64,000 nucleotides of DNA from Flavobacteriales bacterium (lineage in GTDB: Bacteria > Bacteroidota > Bacteroidia > Flavobacteriales_D > Crocinitomicaceae): assembly GCA_947497485.1 (NCBI GenBank), contig CANMHB010000006.1:113697-177696 (forward strand), given 5' to 3'. The position numbers and the translations under genes are program-made. The notes below the pieces were generated by a model, which saw nothing but the letters and a program-made list of their open reading frames with translations, did not search any database and had not been told where the DNA came from. Below are positions 1 through 9,404 of the stretch, piece by piece (position 1 is the first letter of the stretch; each line of letters starts with the position of its first letter).

Positions 1-1
1 G

Positions 2-952
2 TTTTATGGATCAGCAAAAGCAGATTTCAATCTTGAAATTCCTTCTGTTTACCCAATTTCAGTGTCAGGATATTTCACATTAAATCGTTGGGATTATTTT
101 AGAAGTTTTGCTACCTTTTTTGAGGATGTTAAGCCATCATTTTTGATTCAAAATGAGGTCTATGGAGGAATTAAAATAAAAATGCCCGTTGGAAATAATT
201 CAAAATTAACATTTGATGCGCGCTACTTTGGAATTGAGGACGACTACTATCAAACCCAATCATTTACTAGTAAAGATACAGCAGACTATACGATTTTTAG
301 TGGAAGTACATACTCATTTGAGTTTTTGAAAAACAGTTTGAATAGAAAACAATTTTCTAGTTCTGGACATTATTTTCTATTCAAAGCTCGATATGTTAAT
401 GGCTACGAAAACACCTATCCTGGGTCAACATCCATATTAAAAGATACAATTAGTAAGCAACATAGCTGGCTTAGCTTACAAACTGAGCTTCAATCGTTTG
501 TTTTAGATTATGATTTTTTTCATCTAGGAATTCATGCAAAAGGAGTTTACAATACACAATCTCTTTTTGCAAATTATACTGCTAGTTTATTATCGCTGCC
601 CTCCTTTAATTTAGTCCCAGATGCTGAAACCTATTTTCTACCCGAGTATCGATCCCCGCAATTTATAAGTGTCGGTCTCAATTTCATTTTTTCAATTTAT
701 AAAAACATTGATATTCGTGCTGATGGATACGTATACCAACCTATAATATTACTTACACAAAATACGGATGGAACAATCGGCTTTGAGCGCTCAGTAAATT
801 CCACTTCGTATTTATTATCCTCATCGCTTATTTATCATTCGCCGGTTGGACCGCTAAGAGCTACTATTAATTACTTCCCAAAACAAGCAACGCCGTTGGC
901 ATTTCAAATAAGTTATGGCTATGTAATATTCAATGAGCGCGCCATACGTTAA
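2..952 (+). CDS. C-terminal part of patatin-like/outer membrane beta-barrel protein (5' end outside window)
   Basis: The frame is open from the first codon of the window, so the gene starts upstream and a GTG at 62 is internal. What is visible is rich in alternating hydrophobic and aromatic strands and ends with SPVGPLRATINYFPKQ and a terminal strand QISYGYVIFNERAIR. That ending resembles the C-terminal surface-antigen-type barrel of Bacteroidota patatin-like phospholipases (PlpD/BamA-like). The catalytic patatin domain (GxSxG) would lie upstream and is not seen, so the enzyme assignment is inference. A plain outer-membrane barrel protein is the alternative. The likely location is the outer membrane. 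Confidence 0.55.
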   Translation, partial: FYGSAKADFNLEIPSVYPISVSGYFTLNRWDYFRSFATFFEDVKPSFLIQNEVYGGIKIKMPVGNNSKLTFDARYFGIEDDYYQTQSFTSKDTADYTIFSGSTYSFEFLKNSLNRKQFSSSGHYFLFKARYVNGYENTYPGSTSILKDTISKQHSWLSLQTELQSFVLDYDFFHLGIHAKGVYNTQSLFANYTASLLSLPSFNLVPDAETYFLPEYRSPQFISVGLNFIFSIYKNIDIRADGYVYQPIILLTQNTDGTIGFERSVNSTSYLLSSSLIYHSPVGPLRATINYFPKQATPLAFQISYGYVIFNERAIR

Positions 953-961
953 AACTATTTC

Positions 962-969
962 TAATTTTG
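962..969 (+). promoter_or_regulatory. Putative -7 element upstream of VOC gene
   Basis: TAATTTTG matches the Bacteroidota sigma-A -7 consensus TAnnTTTG and lies 12 bases before the ATG at 982, so the leader would be only a few bases. No clear -33 element is seen. Confidence 0.33.
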
Positions 970-981
970 CAAAAAAAATTC

Positions 982-2046
982 ATGGAAAAAATCATTTGTG
1001 GGATTCAACAAATGGGTATTGGTGTCCCTAACGTTCAAGAAATTTGGAAATGGTATCGATCAAATTTCGGAATTGATGTCAGAATTTTCGAAGAAGCTGC
1101 TCCTGCACCACTTATGACAAAATATACAGGGGGCGTTGTTCAATCGAGGACAGCTACACTCGCACTCAGTATGGCTGGAGGTGGTGGATTTGAGATCTGG
1201 CAATACACAAGCAGAAATACCGAGAAAGCTACTTTTGAAATTGAATTAGGTGATTACGGAATGTATGTATGTAAAATAAAATCACGCGACGTCCGTAAAA
1301 CTTTTGAATTTATCAGAAATAATCAAGGAAATATCCTAAGTGAACCCATGCGCGATCCTTCTGGGAAACTTTCTTTTTTTGTAAAAGATCCAAATAACAA
1401 TATTTTCCAAATTGTTGAAGGAAGTGGTTGGTTTTCAGATACCGGTCACCCTTCACATTGTGGTGGCGTTGCGGGAACTATTATTGGCGTTTCAGATATG
1501 ACGAAATCACTCGAATTGTACCAAGAAATCCTTGGTTATGAAACCATTGATTATGACGTTACCGAGCGTTTTGATGATCTTTCAGTTCTGAAAGGTGGGG
1601 ATAAACAGTTTCGTCGTGTAAGACTTTCTCACAAGTCTATGCGTCAAGGACCATTTGCAAAATTATTAGGCCCAACCCAAATTGAATTAGTTCAAGCGAT
1701 TGATCAGACAGGAAGAAGACCAATTTTCGAAAACCGTTTTTGGGGAGATTGGGGATTTATTCACCTATGTTTCGATGTACAAGGAATTGACCAACTTCAA
1801 AAAGAATGCGAAGCAAAAGGTTTTCCATTCACGGTTGATAGTTCGGATACATTTGACATGGGGGAAGCTGGAGGTAGATTCTCATACATTGAAGATCCTG
1901 ACGGAACATGGATTGAATTTGTAGAAACGCATAAAGTACCTGTTATGAAAAAACTTGGTTGGTACATCAATTTGAAAAATCGCAAGCCAGGAAAATTTCT
2001 TCCAAATTGGATGTTGAAGGCTATGGCTTTGAATCGGGTAAAATAG
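982..2046 (+). CDS. VOC (glyoxalase/dioxygenase fold) family protein
   Basis: This 354-residue protein has vicinal-oxygen-chelate beta-alpha-beta-beta-beta modules in two halves. The N-terminal half starts at MGIGVPNVQEIWKWY. The second starts near HCGGVAGTIIGVSDMTKSL and ends with FSYIEDPDGTWIEFVE, a typical metal-ligand Glu strand; a His lies in GFIHLCFDV. Family members are glyoxalases, extradiol dioxygenases and isomerases; the substrate cannot be read here. I chose ATG 982 over a TTG at 967, because the TTG overlaps the putative -7 element. The downstream lipoprotein gene begins 27 bases later on the same strand. Confidence 0.7.
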   Translation: MEKIICGIQQMGIGVPNVQEIWKWYRSNFGIDVRIFEEAAPAPLMTKYTGGVVQSRTATLALSMAGGGGFEIWQYTSRNTEKATFEIELGDYGMYVCKIKSRDVRKTFEFIRNNQGNILSEPMRDPSGKLSFFVKDPNNNIFQIVEGSGWFSDTGHPSHCGGVAGTIIGVSDMTKSLELYQEILGYETIDYDVTERFDDLSVLKGGDKQFRRVRLSHKSMRQGPFAKLLGPTQIELVQAIDQTGRRPIFENRFWGDWGFIHLCFDVQGIDQLQKECEAKGFPFTVDSSDTFDMGEAGGRFSYIEDPDGTWIEFVETHKVPVMKKLGWYINLKNRKPGKFLPNWMLKAMALNRVK

Positions 2047-2073
2047 TTCGCATAAATTTTAAAAACATCTTAA

Positions 2074-2532
2074 ATGTTACAAAAAATCGTTTTCAGTTTA
2101 GGACTGTTTTTATTTATATTATCTTGTGGACGATCGAATGAAAAAGATACAAAAAGCTTGGATACTAGTTCAACTCAGTCAATCAAACAGAAAATTGACA
2201 CTACATTTGTGGTCATAACTTCAGATGACAATCCAAATGCAACAGGACTTTCCTTGGCGGAGATAATTGAAGTCAATAATATCTTTTTACAATGTATTTC
2301 AGATAATCGAAAGCATTTACTTGCATCGAATAAATATTTGAGACAATATTTTCCATATTATAATGAAAAAGGTGAAAAGGAAGTTAGGGTAAATTGTTTT
2401 TGCAGCGCAATGGGGCTTGATTGGAAGAAAAGTGAAATCCGTATTGAGGATGGTGGAAATTGTTTCTTCAGTTTTTACATCCGACTTGATACTAAAAAAT
2501 ACTTTGACCTTATTATTAACGGTGAAGCGTGA
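2074..2532 (+). CDS. Hypothetical lipoprotein
   Basis: This 152-residue protein starts with a hydrophobic signal sequence ending in a lipobox-like FILSCG, so Cys18 would be lipidated and the protein anchored in the envelope. The mature part begins with a polar Ser/Thr/Lys linker. A compact domain with several Cys (VNCFCS, GGNCFF) follows. I do not recognise the family. It may share a transcript with the VOC gene upstream. It is convergent with ftsK. Confidence 0.6.
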   Translation: MLQKIVFSLGLFLFILSCGRSNEKDTKSLDTSSTQSIKQKIDTTFVVITSDDNPNATGLSLAEIIEVNNIFLQCISDNRKHLLASNKYLRQYFPYYNEKGEKEVRVNCFCSAMGLDWKKSEIRIEDGGNCFFSFYIRLDTKKYFDLIINGEA

Positions 2533-2619
2533 AATCAAATACAGCGTTTTAAATTTATTACATTAACAATGCTTGCAAAATCATAAAAATAAAAACGGAA
2601 GCGAGTCCACAAAACATTA

Positions 2620-5178
2620 TTAAATCAACCCTTTCGTTTTAAGAAATTCATCTAAAGATTCGATATCACCAAAAAGTACTTCGCGTGCTTTACTTCCTTG
2701 AAATGAACCAATTATTCCCATCCCTTCAAGTTGGTCAACGATTCGTCCTGCTCGGTTGTATCCCAGCTTTAATTTCCGTTGTAATAAACTAGCTGAACCT
2801 TGTTGATTCATTACCACTATCCTTGCAGAGTCAACAAACATAGGATCAATTTCATTCATATCGAAGTCAGAACCACCCTCTGATCCTTCAGGGATGTATT
2901 CAGGTAAAATCAATGCCTCAGGATATGCTCGTTGGTCACCAATAAAACTACAAATTTCCTCTACTTCAGGAGTGTCAACAAATCCACATTGAAGACGTTT
3001 CATATCCGAACCGGTAGAAATCAACATATCACCACGTCCAATAAGTTGATCGGCGCCAGATGCATCCAAAATCGTTCTTGAGTCAATTTTAGATAATACC
3101 CTAAATGCAATTCGTGCAGGGAAATTCGCTTTAATCATACCTGTAATTACATTTACTGACGGACGTTGCGTAGCAACAATCAAATGAATTCCGATAGCCC
3201 GAGCCAACTGGGCGATACGCGCAATCGGATGTTCTACTTCCTTACCCGCGGTCATAATCAAATCAGCGAACTCATCAATTAGAACGACAATATAAGGCAA
3301 ATAACGATGTCCTTTCTCTGGATTTAATCGACGAGCAATAAACTTGGCGTTGTACTCCTTGATAGTTCTTACACCTGCATCTTTCAATAATTCATAGCGA
3401 TCATCCATTTCGATACACAAGGAATTTAGGGTGTTAACTACCTTCGAAGTATCTGTAATGATTGCATCTTCTTCGCCAGGTAATTTTGCTAAGAAATGTC
3501 GTTCAATTTTATTGTAAAGTGTTAATTCCACTTTTTTCGGGTCAACCAAAACGAACTTGACTTGAGCAGGATGTTTTTTATACAAAATGGAAATCAAAAT
3601 TGCGTTCAAACCAACAGATTTACCTTGCCCTGTAGAACCTGCAACGAGTAAATGTGGCATTTTAGTCATATCAAAGACATAGGTCTCATTGGTGATAGTC
3701 TTACCCATAACTACTGGGAGCTCACCATCGAAATTCTGAAACTTTTCTGATGCAATCAACGAACGCATGCTAACCATTTCAGGATTTGAATTCGGCACCT
3801 CAATACCGATTGTTCCTTTTCCAGGAATTGGAGCGATGATTCGAATTCCAAGCGCACTTAAGCTCAAGGCAATATCATCTTCAAGATTTTTAATTTTTGA
3901 AATTCGAACTCCGGGCGCAGGAACAATCTCATATAGCGTAACAGTTGGTCCAACAGTCGCTTTTATTTTCGCAATATCAATTTTATAGTGCGATAACGTT
4001 TGAACAATTCGATCCTTGTTTGATTCAATTTCCTCCTTGTTAATTGAAACACCCCCTGATCCATATTCTTTCATTAATTCAATCGGAGGAAGCATGTACC
4101 CCTCCAAGTCTTTTGTAGGATCATATTCACCATATTCCGCGACCAACCCGGCCGCTAAATCCTCAGCGTCTTGATTTAATTTTTGAACTGGAGAATCTAC
4201 AACCGGGCTTGGAACTTGCTCAATTACTTCATCTTCTCCGCCAATCTCAAATTCGAAGTCAGAATCCGGAGCAGAAACTTTGTCATCTTCTTTAATTGTC
4301 ACAATCAACTCGCTTTCATCGAAATCAGGATCGTCGTCTTCCACATCGTAATCGTTCTTCGAAAAATCAACGGTTTCAGAAATGATATCTTCTTTAATCT
4401 GATCTTCTTTAATCGGATTTACTATAATAATATCATCATATCGCTCGTCATCTAATCCGGTTGCAGGTTTTGAACTCTGCACGATGTTTTCATCGTCTTT
4501 TGACGCAAAAAGATATGCGAAAAAGGCCTTGTAATTCGGGTTAAAAAGTAACGTTGTAATGACTAAAAAAGAAACGACTAATAAGGTTAACATTCCAAAT
4601 TGACCGATTGCAAGAATCATCCATTCATTAATATAAAATCCAAAAGTACCACCAAAATAATTTACCTTTTCAGCAAAAAAACCCAAGAAAACAGACCCCC
4701 AAAGCATATATGACATGACAACTATGTACGATCTTAATATTGGAGTAAGTGCAACGTCAAAAAGAATTTTAAAGCCCGAAATGAACATCAAAAAACAAAT
4801 CCCAAAAGATGTAATTCCAAACGAGCGATAAATCATCAAATGCGAAATCCAAGCACCAAATTTACCAAGCCAATTTTCAACGGCGGGAGTATGGCTGTCA
4901 AATAAAAAATCTACAAAAGATCGGTTTAGTAGTTTATCTTGATCTATTTCCCATGTAAATAAATAGGAAAAACAAGAAATAAATAAATAGATTGCCAGAA
5001 GCGAAAGAAAGGAACCGGTAATTACTTTAATTTTCTGTTTATCAATTTTATCAAAGATGGTAGGCTTATCCTTTTGGGAAACACTTTTTTCTTTTTTATC
5101 ATCTTTTTTGGATTTCCCCGAACTAATCGGCTGTTCTATTTTTTGCTCAGACTTGGGGATAAATTCGTTTTCTTCCAT
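2620..5178 (-). CDS. ftsK: DNA translocase FtsK/SpoIIIE
   Basis: This 852-residue protein is the septal DNA pump that segregates chromosome ends and aids dimer resolution. A charged N-terminal tail (about 1-50) is followed by four membrane helices (about 50-210) and an acidic linker (about 220-360). The motor domain follows, with Walker A GSTGQGKS at 514-521 and Walker B VVLIDEFADL around the acidic pair 635-636. The C-terminal 70 residues fit the DNA-reading gamma winged helix (QRKLKLGYNRAGRIVDQLEG). The length is normal for Bacteroidota FtsK. Starting at ATG 5178 keeps the whole cytoplasmic tail. The gene stands alone between a hypothetical secreted protein and a convergent lipoprotein gene. 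Confidence 0.97.
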   Translation of the reverse strand: MEENEFIPKSEQKIEQPISSGKSKKDDKKEKSVSQKDKPTIFDKIDKQKIKVITGSFLSLLAIYLFISCFSYLFTWEIDQDKLLNRSFVDFLFDSHTPAVENWLGKFGAWISHLMIYRSFGITSFGICFLMFISGFKILFDVALTPILRSYIVVMSYMLWGSVFLGFFAEKVNYFGGTFGFYINEWMILAIGQFGMLTLLVVSFLVITTLLFNPNYKAFFAYLFASKDDENIVQSSKPATGLDDERYDDIIIVNPIKEDQIKEDIISETVDFSKNDYDVEDDDPDFDESELIVTIKEDDKVSAPDSDFEFEIGGEDEVIEQVPSPVVDSPVQKLNQDAEDLAAGLVAEYGEYDPTKDLEGYMLPPIELMKEYGSGGVSINKEEIESNKDRIVQTLSHYKIDIAKIKATVGPTVTLYEIVPAPGVRISKIKNLEDDIALSLSALGIRIIAPIPGKGTIGIEVPNSNPEMVSMRSLIASEKFQNFDGELPVVMGKTITNETYVFDMTKMPHLLVAGSTGQGKSVGLNAILISILYKKHPAQVKFVLVDPKKVELTLYNKIERHFLAKLPGEEDAIITDTSKVVNTLNSLCIEMDDRYELLKDAGVRTIKEYNAKFIARRLNPEKGHRYLPYIVVLIDEFADLIMTAGKEVEHPIARIAQLARAIGIHLIVATQRPSVNVITGMIKANFPARIAFRVLSKIDSRTILDASGADQLIGRGDMLISTGSDMKRLQCGFVDTPEVEEICSFIGDQRAYPEALILPEYIPEGSEGGSDFDMNEIDPMFVDSARIVVMNQQGSASLLQRKLKLGYNRAGRIVDQLEGMGIIGSFQGSKAREVLFGDIESLDEFLKTKGLI

Positions 5179-5280
5179 CTCATAAATTGGGTTATTACGA
5201 AATTAAAAGAAACAAACCGCTTATTAGCTAGCATGATAATTTACTTTAAACAGCAAATTGTTAGTTAACAAGCTATAAAA

Positions 5281-5931
5281 TCATTCAGATTCGTACAATC
5301 TCGAAAATTCTTCAGAAAATTCCTCGAAAGTCACAATTTTATAGTCAATTCCAAAAGTAAATAATTGAGAAGGAGGATCCTTTCTTTTTATTTCCTTTAA
5401 TGTATATTTGAATAACCCATGATCATTAGCAACAAAATACAAAGTAGGTAAACCTGGTAATTCTTTAAACGCATTTAGATAGTAGGAAGGAATTTTATTA
5501 TAAACGTAAAAATTCAACTCATTTTTGACCATTTTTTGTTTTACTTTGAATTTTCTGCAAGTCAAGCCGGCAATTCTTTTGAAGCCTAGTTTCCTTCGGA
5601 AATTGTAAGCAACAATGGTGTCTTTATCGAGGTGTTCGTTGGTTCGAACCGCAAATTTCTGCTTAGGCGTATCAATTAATAAATAGGACTTATTTAATCG
5701 AAGATGCTTAATTAATTCTTGCTTTCCTGTCTCCGAATTAAAGTTTACGATTCGAAGCATGGAGTCCTTTGCAAAAATGATCATCTCGGCCTTTACTGAA
5801 TCCTTCTTATCTACTCGTTCGATAATATAATGAAGTTCACCTGAAAATGATTTTTGAGATTGCGAGAAATTTGAATGTGAAATTGAAAGACAAAGAATTA
5901 GAAATAAGCAATATTGTAATCCTTTGTCCAT
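5281..5931 (-). CDS. Secreted hypothetical protein (GLPGLI/DUF4412-like)
   Basis: This 216-residue protein has an N-terminal signal peptide cleaved near HSNFSQS. The mature part begins with GELHYIIERVDKKDSVKAEM, then short strands resembling Bacteroidota GLPGLI/DUF4412 proteins, which are exported and of unknown function. Resemblance is by strand pattern only, so the family call is tentative. It starts 16 bases downstream of tRNA-Ala on the same strand and has no evident promoter of its own. Confidence 0.5.
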   Translation of the reverse strand: MDKGLQYCLFLILCLSISHSNFSQSQKSFSGELHYIIERVDKKDSVKAEMIIFAKDSMLRIVNFNSETGKQELIKHLRLNKSYLLIDTPKQKFAVRTNEHLDKDTIVAYNFRRKLGFKRIAGLTCRKFKVKQKMVKNELNFYVYNKIPSYYLNAFKELPGLPTLYFVANDHGLFKYTLKEIKRKDPPSQLFTFGIDYKIVTFEEFSEEFSRLYESE

Positions 5932-5947
5932 TTCAATTTTATTTTAG

Positions 5948-6021
5948 TGGAGAAGATCGGGCTCGAACCGACGACCTCTTGACTGCCAGTCAAGCGCTCT
6001 AGCCAACTGAGCTACATCCCC
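5948..6021 (-). tRNA. tRNA-Ala(GGC)
   Basis: A 74-nt cloverleaf can be folded by eye on the minus strand. The acceptor arm starts GGGGATG, the D-arm is GCTC/GAGC, the anticodon stem is CTTGA/TCAAG around loop CTGGCAG with anticodon GGC, and the T-loop is TTCGAGC. Acceptor pair 3-70 is G-U, the identity element of tRNA-Ala. Pair 6-67 is a U-U mismatch. CCA is not encoded; the discriminator A is followed by CTAA. Confidence 0.96.
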
Positions 6022-6032
6022 TAATGTTTCCT

Positions 6033-6040
6033 CAAAGATA
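6033..6040 (-). promoter_or_regulatory. Putative -7 element of tRNA-Ala
   Basis: On the minus strand TATCTTTG matches the Bacteroidota -7 consensus exactly and lies 11 bases before the tRNA 5' end, the right distance for a transcript beginning near the mature end. It is divergent from the arginase promoter. Confidence 0.5.
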
Positions 6041-6086
6041 TAAAAATAGATTGTATAAATTCCTCCGAATCTTAGTTTAATAGTAT

Positions 6087-6094
6087 TAATTTTG
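6087..6094 (+). promoter_or_regulatory. Putative -7 element of the arginase-argS unit
   Basis: TAATTTTG matches TAnnTTTG, 24 bases upstream of the arginase ATG. A weak TTAGTTT lies upstream in place of a -33 box. Confidence 0.45.
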
Positions 6095-6118
6095 CATGCC
6101 TTTTAAAAGGATACGATT

Positions 6119-7057
6119 ATGCGTAAAAAAATCCAATTTATTTTCAATCCCTCTGAACTCGGTGCGGGAACCAGAGGCTCATCGTTAGGACCAAATGCAA
6201 TTTTAGCTGTCGCTAGAGCCAAAAAATCAAATCTTTTCCAAAATCGAAAAATACGAAATATTCAAGATCATAATTATTTATTGGACTCACCATCCAATTT
6301 CAACAATTCCAAATACATCGATGGCATCAAAAAGATATATTCAGAAATATCATTAACAGTAGAAAGCACTATAAAAAATAACACCTTCCCATTTATTATT
6401 GCAGGGGATCATAGTTCTGCTGGAGGAACTATTTCAGGAATTGCATCCAGTTTTCCAGGGAAGAAAATTGGCGTTCTCTGGATTGATGCGCATGCTGACC
6501 TTCATACGCCTTACACAACTCCGTCAGGAAATGTACATGGCATGCCTGTAGCGACAGCACTCGGGGTAGACAATTTAGATTGTAAAAAAAATGAAGTTGA
6601 TGCTGAAGTTATTTCAATGTGGGATAACCTAAAATCAAATGCTTTAAAACCTGAAAATCTTTTTTATGTGGCAGTTCGAGATACAGAAAAAGAGGAGAAT
6701 TTTTTAATCGAAAAACTTGAAATCAAAAATTTCACTGTCGAAGAAGTTCGTAAATCAGGCACAACCGAATTAATTAAAATTCTTGAACACAAATTCAAAG
6801 ATGTAGACTATTTATATGTTTCTTTCGACGTAGACTCCATGGATCCAGAATTAACTTCACATGGAACAGGGACTCCGGTTCCAAATGGTTTAACACCTGA
6901 GGAAGCGAAGGAACTTCTGAATGGCGTTTGTCAATTTGAAAAACTTGTCGCACTTGAAATTGTAGAGGTGAACCCATGTCTAGACGAAAAGAAAAACAAA
7001 ATGGCCGAAATCACATTCGAACTGATTGAATCACTTGTTCAAACATTGGAAAACTAA
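6119..7057 (+). CDS. Arginase family protein (ureohydrolase)
   Basis: This 312-residue ureohydrolase has all the manganese ligands: His98 in AGDHS; Asp123, His125 and Asp127 in DAHADLH; and Asp237 and Asp239 in SFDVDSMDP. The length and the GLTPEEAKELL and LEIVEVNP motifs fit arginase (arginine to ornithine and urea) better than agmatinase. Agmatinase or formimidoylglutamase remain possible from sequence alone. Only two bases separate its stop from the argS ATG, so an arginine-degrading enzyme and arginyl-tRNA synthetase probably share one mRNA. Confidence 0.88.
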   Translation: MRKKIQFIFNPSELGAGTRGSSLGPNAILAVARAKKSNLFQNRKIRNIQDHNYLLDSPSNFNNSKYIDGIKKIYSEISLTVESTIKNNTFPFIIAGDHSSAGGTISGIASSFPGKKIGVLWIDAHADLHTPYTTPSGNVHGMPVATALGVDNLDCKKNEVDAEVISMWDNLKSNALKPENLFYVAVRDTEKEENFLIEKLEIKNFTVEEVRKSGTTELIKILEHKFKDVDYLYVSFDVDSMDPELTSHGTGTPVPNGLTPEEAKELLNGVCQFEKLVALEIVEVNPCLDEKKNKMAEITFELIESLVQTLEN

Positions 7058-7059
7058 AT

Positions 7060-8964
7060 ATGGAAAAGAAAATTAAGGATCTTTTGATTAATAATTCTAT
7101 TGATTTGTTTGGTAGTCAAATTAATGATTCACAAATTCAATTTCAGCTTACCCGAAAAGACGTTGAAGGAGACTTTACGTTGGTTGCTTTTCCATTCTCA
7201 AAATTATTAAAGTGCTCACCAGCTGAAGCAGCAACTAAAATTGGCGAATTTCTAAAAAATCAACTTCCTGAAATTGATAATTTTGAAGTTGTCAACGGTT
7301 TTTTAAATATTATCTTAAATGATAACTATTGGATAAATTTACTTAACCGAATTAAAGGAAATGAACATTTTGGTTTTTCGGAACCAAATTCCAAGCCGTT
7401 ATTAATGGTTGAGTATTCTTCTCCAAATACCAACAAACCATTACATCTTGGACATTTAAGAAATATCTTCCTTGGTTATTCTGTTTCCGAAATTTTAAAA
7501 GCAAATGGTCACAAAGTAATCAAAACCCAAGTCATTAACGACCGAGGTATCCATATTTGTAAAAGCATGCTCGCTTGGGAGAAGTTTTCTCCATTGAATT
7601 CAAACGGAGAACGAGAAACCCCATCCAATATTGGAATAAAGGGCGATAAACTCGTTGGGAAATACTATGTTGAATTCGACAAACATTTTAACGCAGAGGC
7701 AAAATCGATTATTGGTCAGTGGGAAAACGCCAATTTTGAAGGGTTTTCTGACGAAATCAAAAATGAGTTTTTAAAATTTAAATCCGCAAAAGAAGGAAAA
7801 GACGAAAAAGCAATAAGTGCCATTGATGAAAAAATAAAAGATTTAGCTAAAAATCAAACTACGATTCTGCGAGAAGCGAAAGAAATGCTCATTAAATGGG
7901 AAGCACGAGATCCTCAGGTTTATTTGTTGTGGAGCACCATGAATGGTTGGGTTTATGAAGGATTCGAATCGACATACAAGAAAATGGGCGTTGATTTTGA
8001 TAAACTTTACTATGAATCGGATACTTTTTTACTCGGCAAAGATGTCGTAATTCAAGGTTTGAAAGATGGTGTTTTTTTCAAGAAAGACGATGGCTCAGTT
8101 TGGATAGACCTCACTGAAGATGGTTTAGATGAAAAACTTGTTCTTCGGTCAGATGGTACAGCGGTATACATGACGCAGGATATTGGAACGGCAATCGATC
8201 GATTTAATGACTTTCCTGATTTAAATGGAATGGTCTATACAGTTGGAAATGAGCAAGATTATCATTTTAAAGTACTGTTTTTGATTTTGAAGAAATTAGG
8301 CTATAAGTGGGCTGACAATTGCTTCCATCTTTCTTATGGGATGGTTGATTTACCAACTGGTAAAATGAAATCGCGCGAGGGAACAATTGTTGATGCCGAT
8401 GATTTAATGGATGAAGTAATTGAAAAGGCGACGGAAATCACTGTTGAAAGAGGACATTTGGATGGCTTAACTGAGGATGAAAAATCAAATCTGTTTTATC
8501 AAATCGGATTAGGAGGACTAAAATACTATTTATTAAAAGTGGACCCAAGGAAACGTATGATGTTTAATCCAGAGGAATCTATTGATTTGAATGGCAACAC
8601 CGGTCCGTTTATTCAATACACGTATGCCAGAATTCAATCCTTGCTTGCAAAAGCTAGTTTTGCAAATAACGAACAGACTCTTAGTAACTATTCAATCTCT
8701 ACAGAAGAAAAACAAATTATTAAAACGCTTCAAAGTTTTCCTGCGGTAATTCGAGAGTCAGCAGAAACCTATTCACCGGCGCTCATTGCGAATTTCGTTT
8801 ATGAGTTAGTTAAGAATTATAATCATTTCTATCAATCAGTTAAAATTATGACTGAGGAGAATCAAAATATTAAAACCGCTCGCCTTACAATCAGCTCTGA
8901 AGTGGGTAAAACGATCCAAAAATGTTTAGGATTACTCGGAATTGAAGCTCCAAAAAGAATGTAA
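7060..8964 (+). CDS. argS: Arginyl-tRNA synthetase
   Basis: This 634-residue class I aminoacyl-tRNA synthetase charges tRNA-Arg. Residues 1-110 are the ArgRS N-terminal (Add-1) domain. The signature SSPNTNKPLHLGHLRN follows, with HIGH equivalent HLGH at 129-132. The KMSKS equivalent is KMKS at 435-438, followed by the DALR anticodon-binding domain. Motif NTGPFIQYTYARIQSLL near the C-terminal third is typical of ArgRS. Length is slightly above average, with a charged insertion (about residues 225-275). It probably depends on the arginase promoter. Confidence 0.97.
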   Translation: MEKKIKDLLINNSIDLFGSQINDSQIQFQLTRKDVEGDFTLVAFPFSKLLKCSPAEAATKIGEFLKNQLPEIDNFEVVNGFLNIILNDNYWINLLNRIKGNEHFGFSEPNSKPLLMVEYSSPNTNKPLHLGHLRNIFLGYSVSEILKANGHKVIKTQVINDRGIHICKSMLAWEKFSPLNSNGERETPSNIGIKGDKLVGKYYVEFDKHFNAEAKSIIGQWENANFEGFSDEIKNEFLKFKSAKEGKDEKAISAIDEKIKDLAKNQTTILREAKEMLIKWEARDPQVYLLWSTMNGWVYEGFESTYKKMGVDFDKLYYESDTFLLGKDVVIQGLKDGVFFKKDDGSVWIDLTEDGLDEKLVLRSDGTAVYMTQDIGTAIDRFNDFPDLNGMVYTVGNEQDYHFKVLFLILKKLGYKWADNCFHLSYGMVDLPTGKMKSREGTIVDADDLMDEVIEKATEITVERGHLDGLTEDEKSNLFYQIGLGGLKYYLLKVDPRKRMMFNPEESIDLNGNTGPFIQYTYARIQSLLAKASFANNEQTLSNYSISTEEKQIIKTLQSFPAVIRESAETYSPALIANFVYELVKNYNHFYQSVKIMTEENQNIKTARLTISSEVGKTIQKCLGLLGIEAPKRM

Positions 8965-8972
8965 TTATTTTA

Positions 8973-8980
8973 TATCTTTG
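8973..8980 (+). promoter_or_regulatory. Putative -7 element of lipoprotein gene
   Basis: TATCTTTG is an exact TAnnTTTG match, starting 8 bases after the argS stop and 15 bases before the next ATG. This suggests the small lipoprotein gene is transcribed separately from argS. Confidence 0.45.
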
Positions 8981-8995
8981 TAAAAAAAATCAACA

Positions 8996-9397
8996 ATGAA
9001 AATCTTTTACTCTATCCTTTTTGCCTTATTTGTATTGGTTTCCTGTGGAAAATATGAAAAGCCTTTCATTACATTTAAAAGTCCAGAAAAAAGAATTTGT
9101 AATACTTGGAGTCAAAATAATTACGTGACTCCCGAAGGTTTGGAATCGCAGTTCGAAGAATCCATTTCTTTTAGCATAAATAATGAAGATTCAGTTTTTA
9201 CAAGAGTAATTAATGGTACAACAACTACTGGAAGCTGGACATGGATGCCTGCATTAGATGGAAAAGTTGACAAGGAGCGAGTTCGTGTAAACTGCGAAGG
9301 ATTCAATAAAGTGTTAACAATTAAAGTTTTAACCAAAAAGAATTTGGAATTTATAGACCAATCATCTGACTTTAGATACTTTTACTCTAAACTTTAA
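8996..9397 (+). CDS. Hypothetical lipoprotein, lipocalin-like
   Basis: This 133-residue protein has a signal sequence and lipobox LVSCG (Cys17). The mature part has strands with ICNTWSQNNYV, TTTGSWTWMP and KKNLEFI, the usual pattern of small Bacteroidota lipocalin-like lipoproteins in which a Trp-containing first strand precedes a TGxW turn. The ligand is unknown. It converges on topB, with seven bases between the stop codons. Confidence 0.6.
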   Translation: MKIFYSILFALFVLVSCGKYEKPFITFKSPEKRICNTWSQNNYVTPEGLESQFEESISFSINNEDSVFTRVINGTTTTGSWTWMPALDGKVDKERVRVNCEGFNKVLTIKVLTKKNLEFIDQSSDFRYFYSKL

Positions 9398-9404
9398 ATT
9401 CAGT

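Noticed and set aside
5258..5271. Inverted repeat TTGTTA / TAACAA upstream of ftsK
   Set aside because: The arms are six bases in very AT-rich DNA, without a T-run. Chance is likely; it is not called a terminator or operator.
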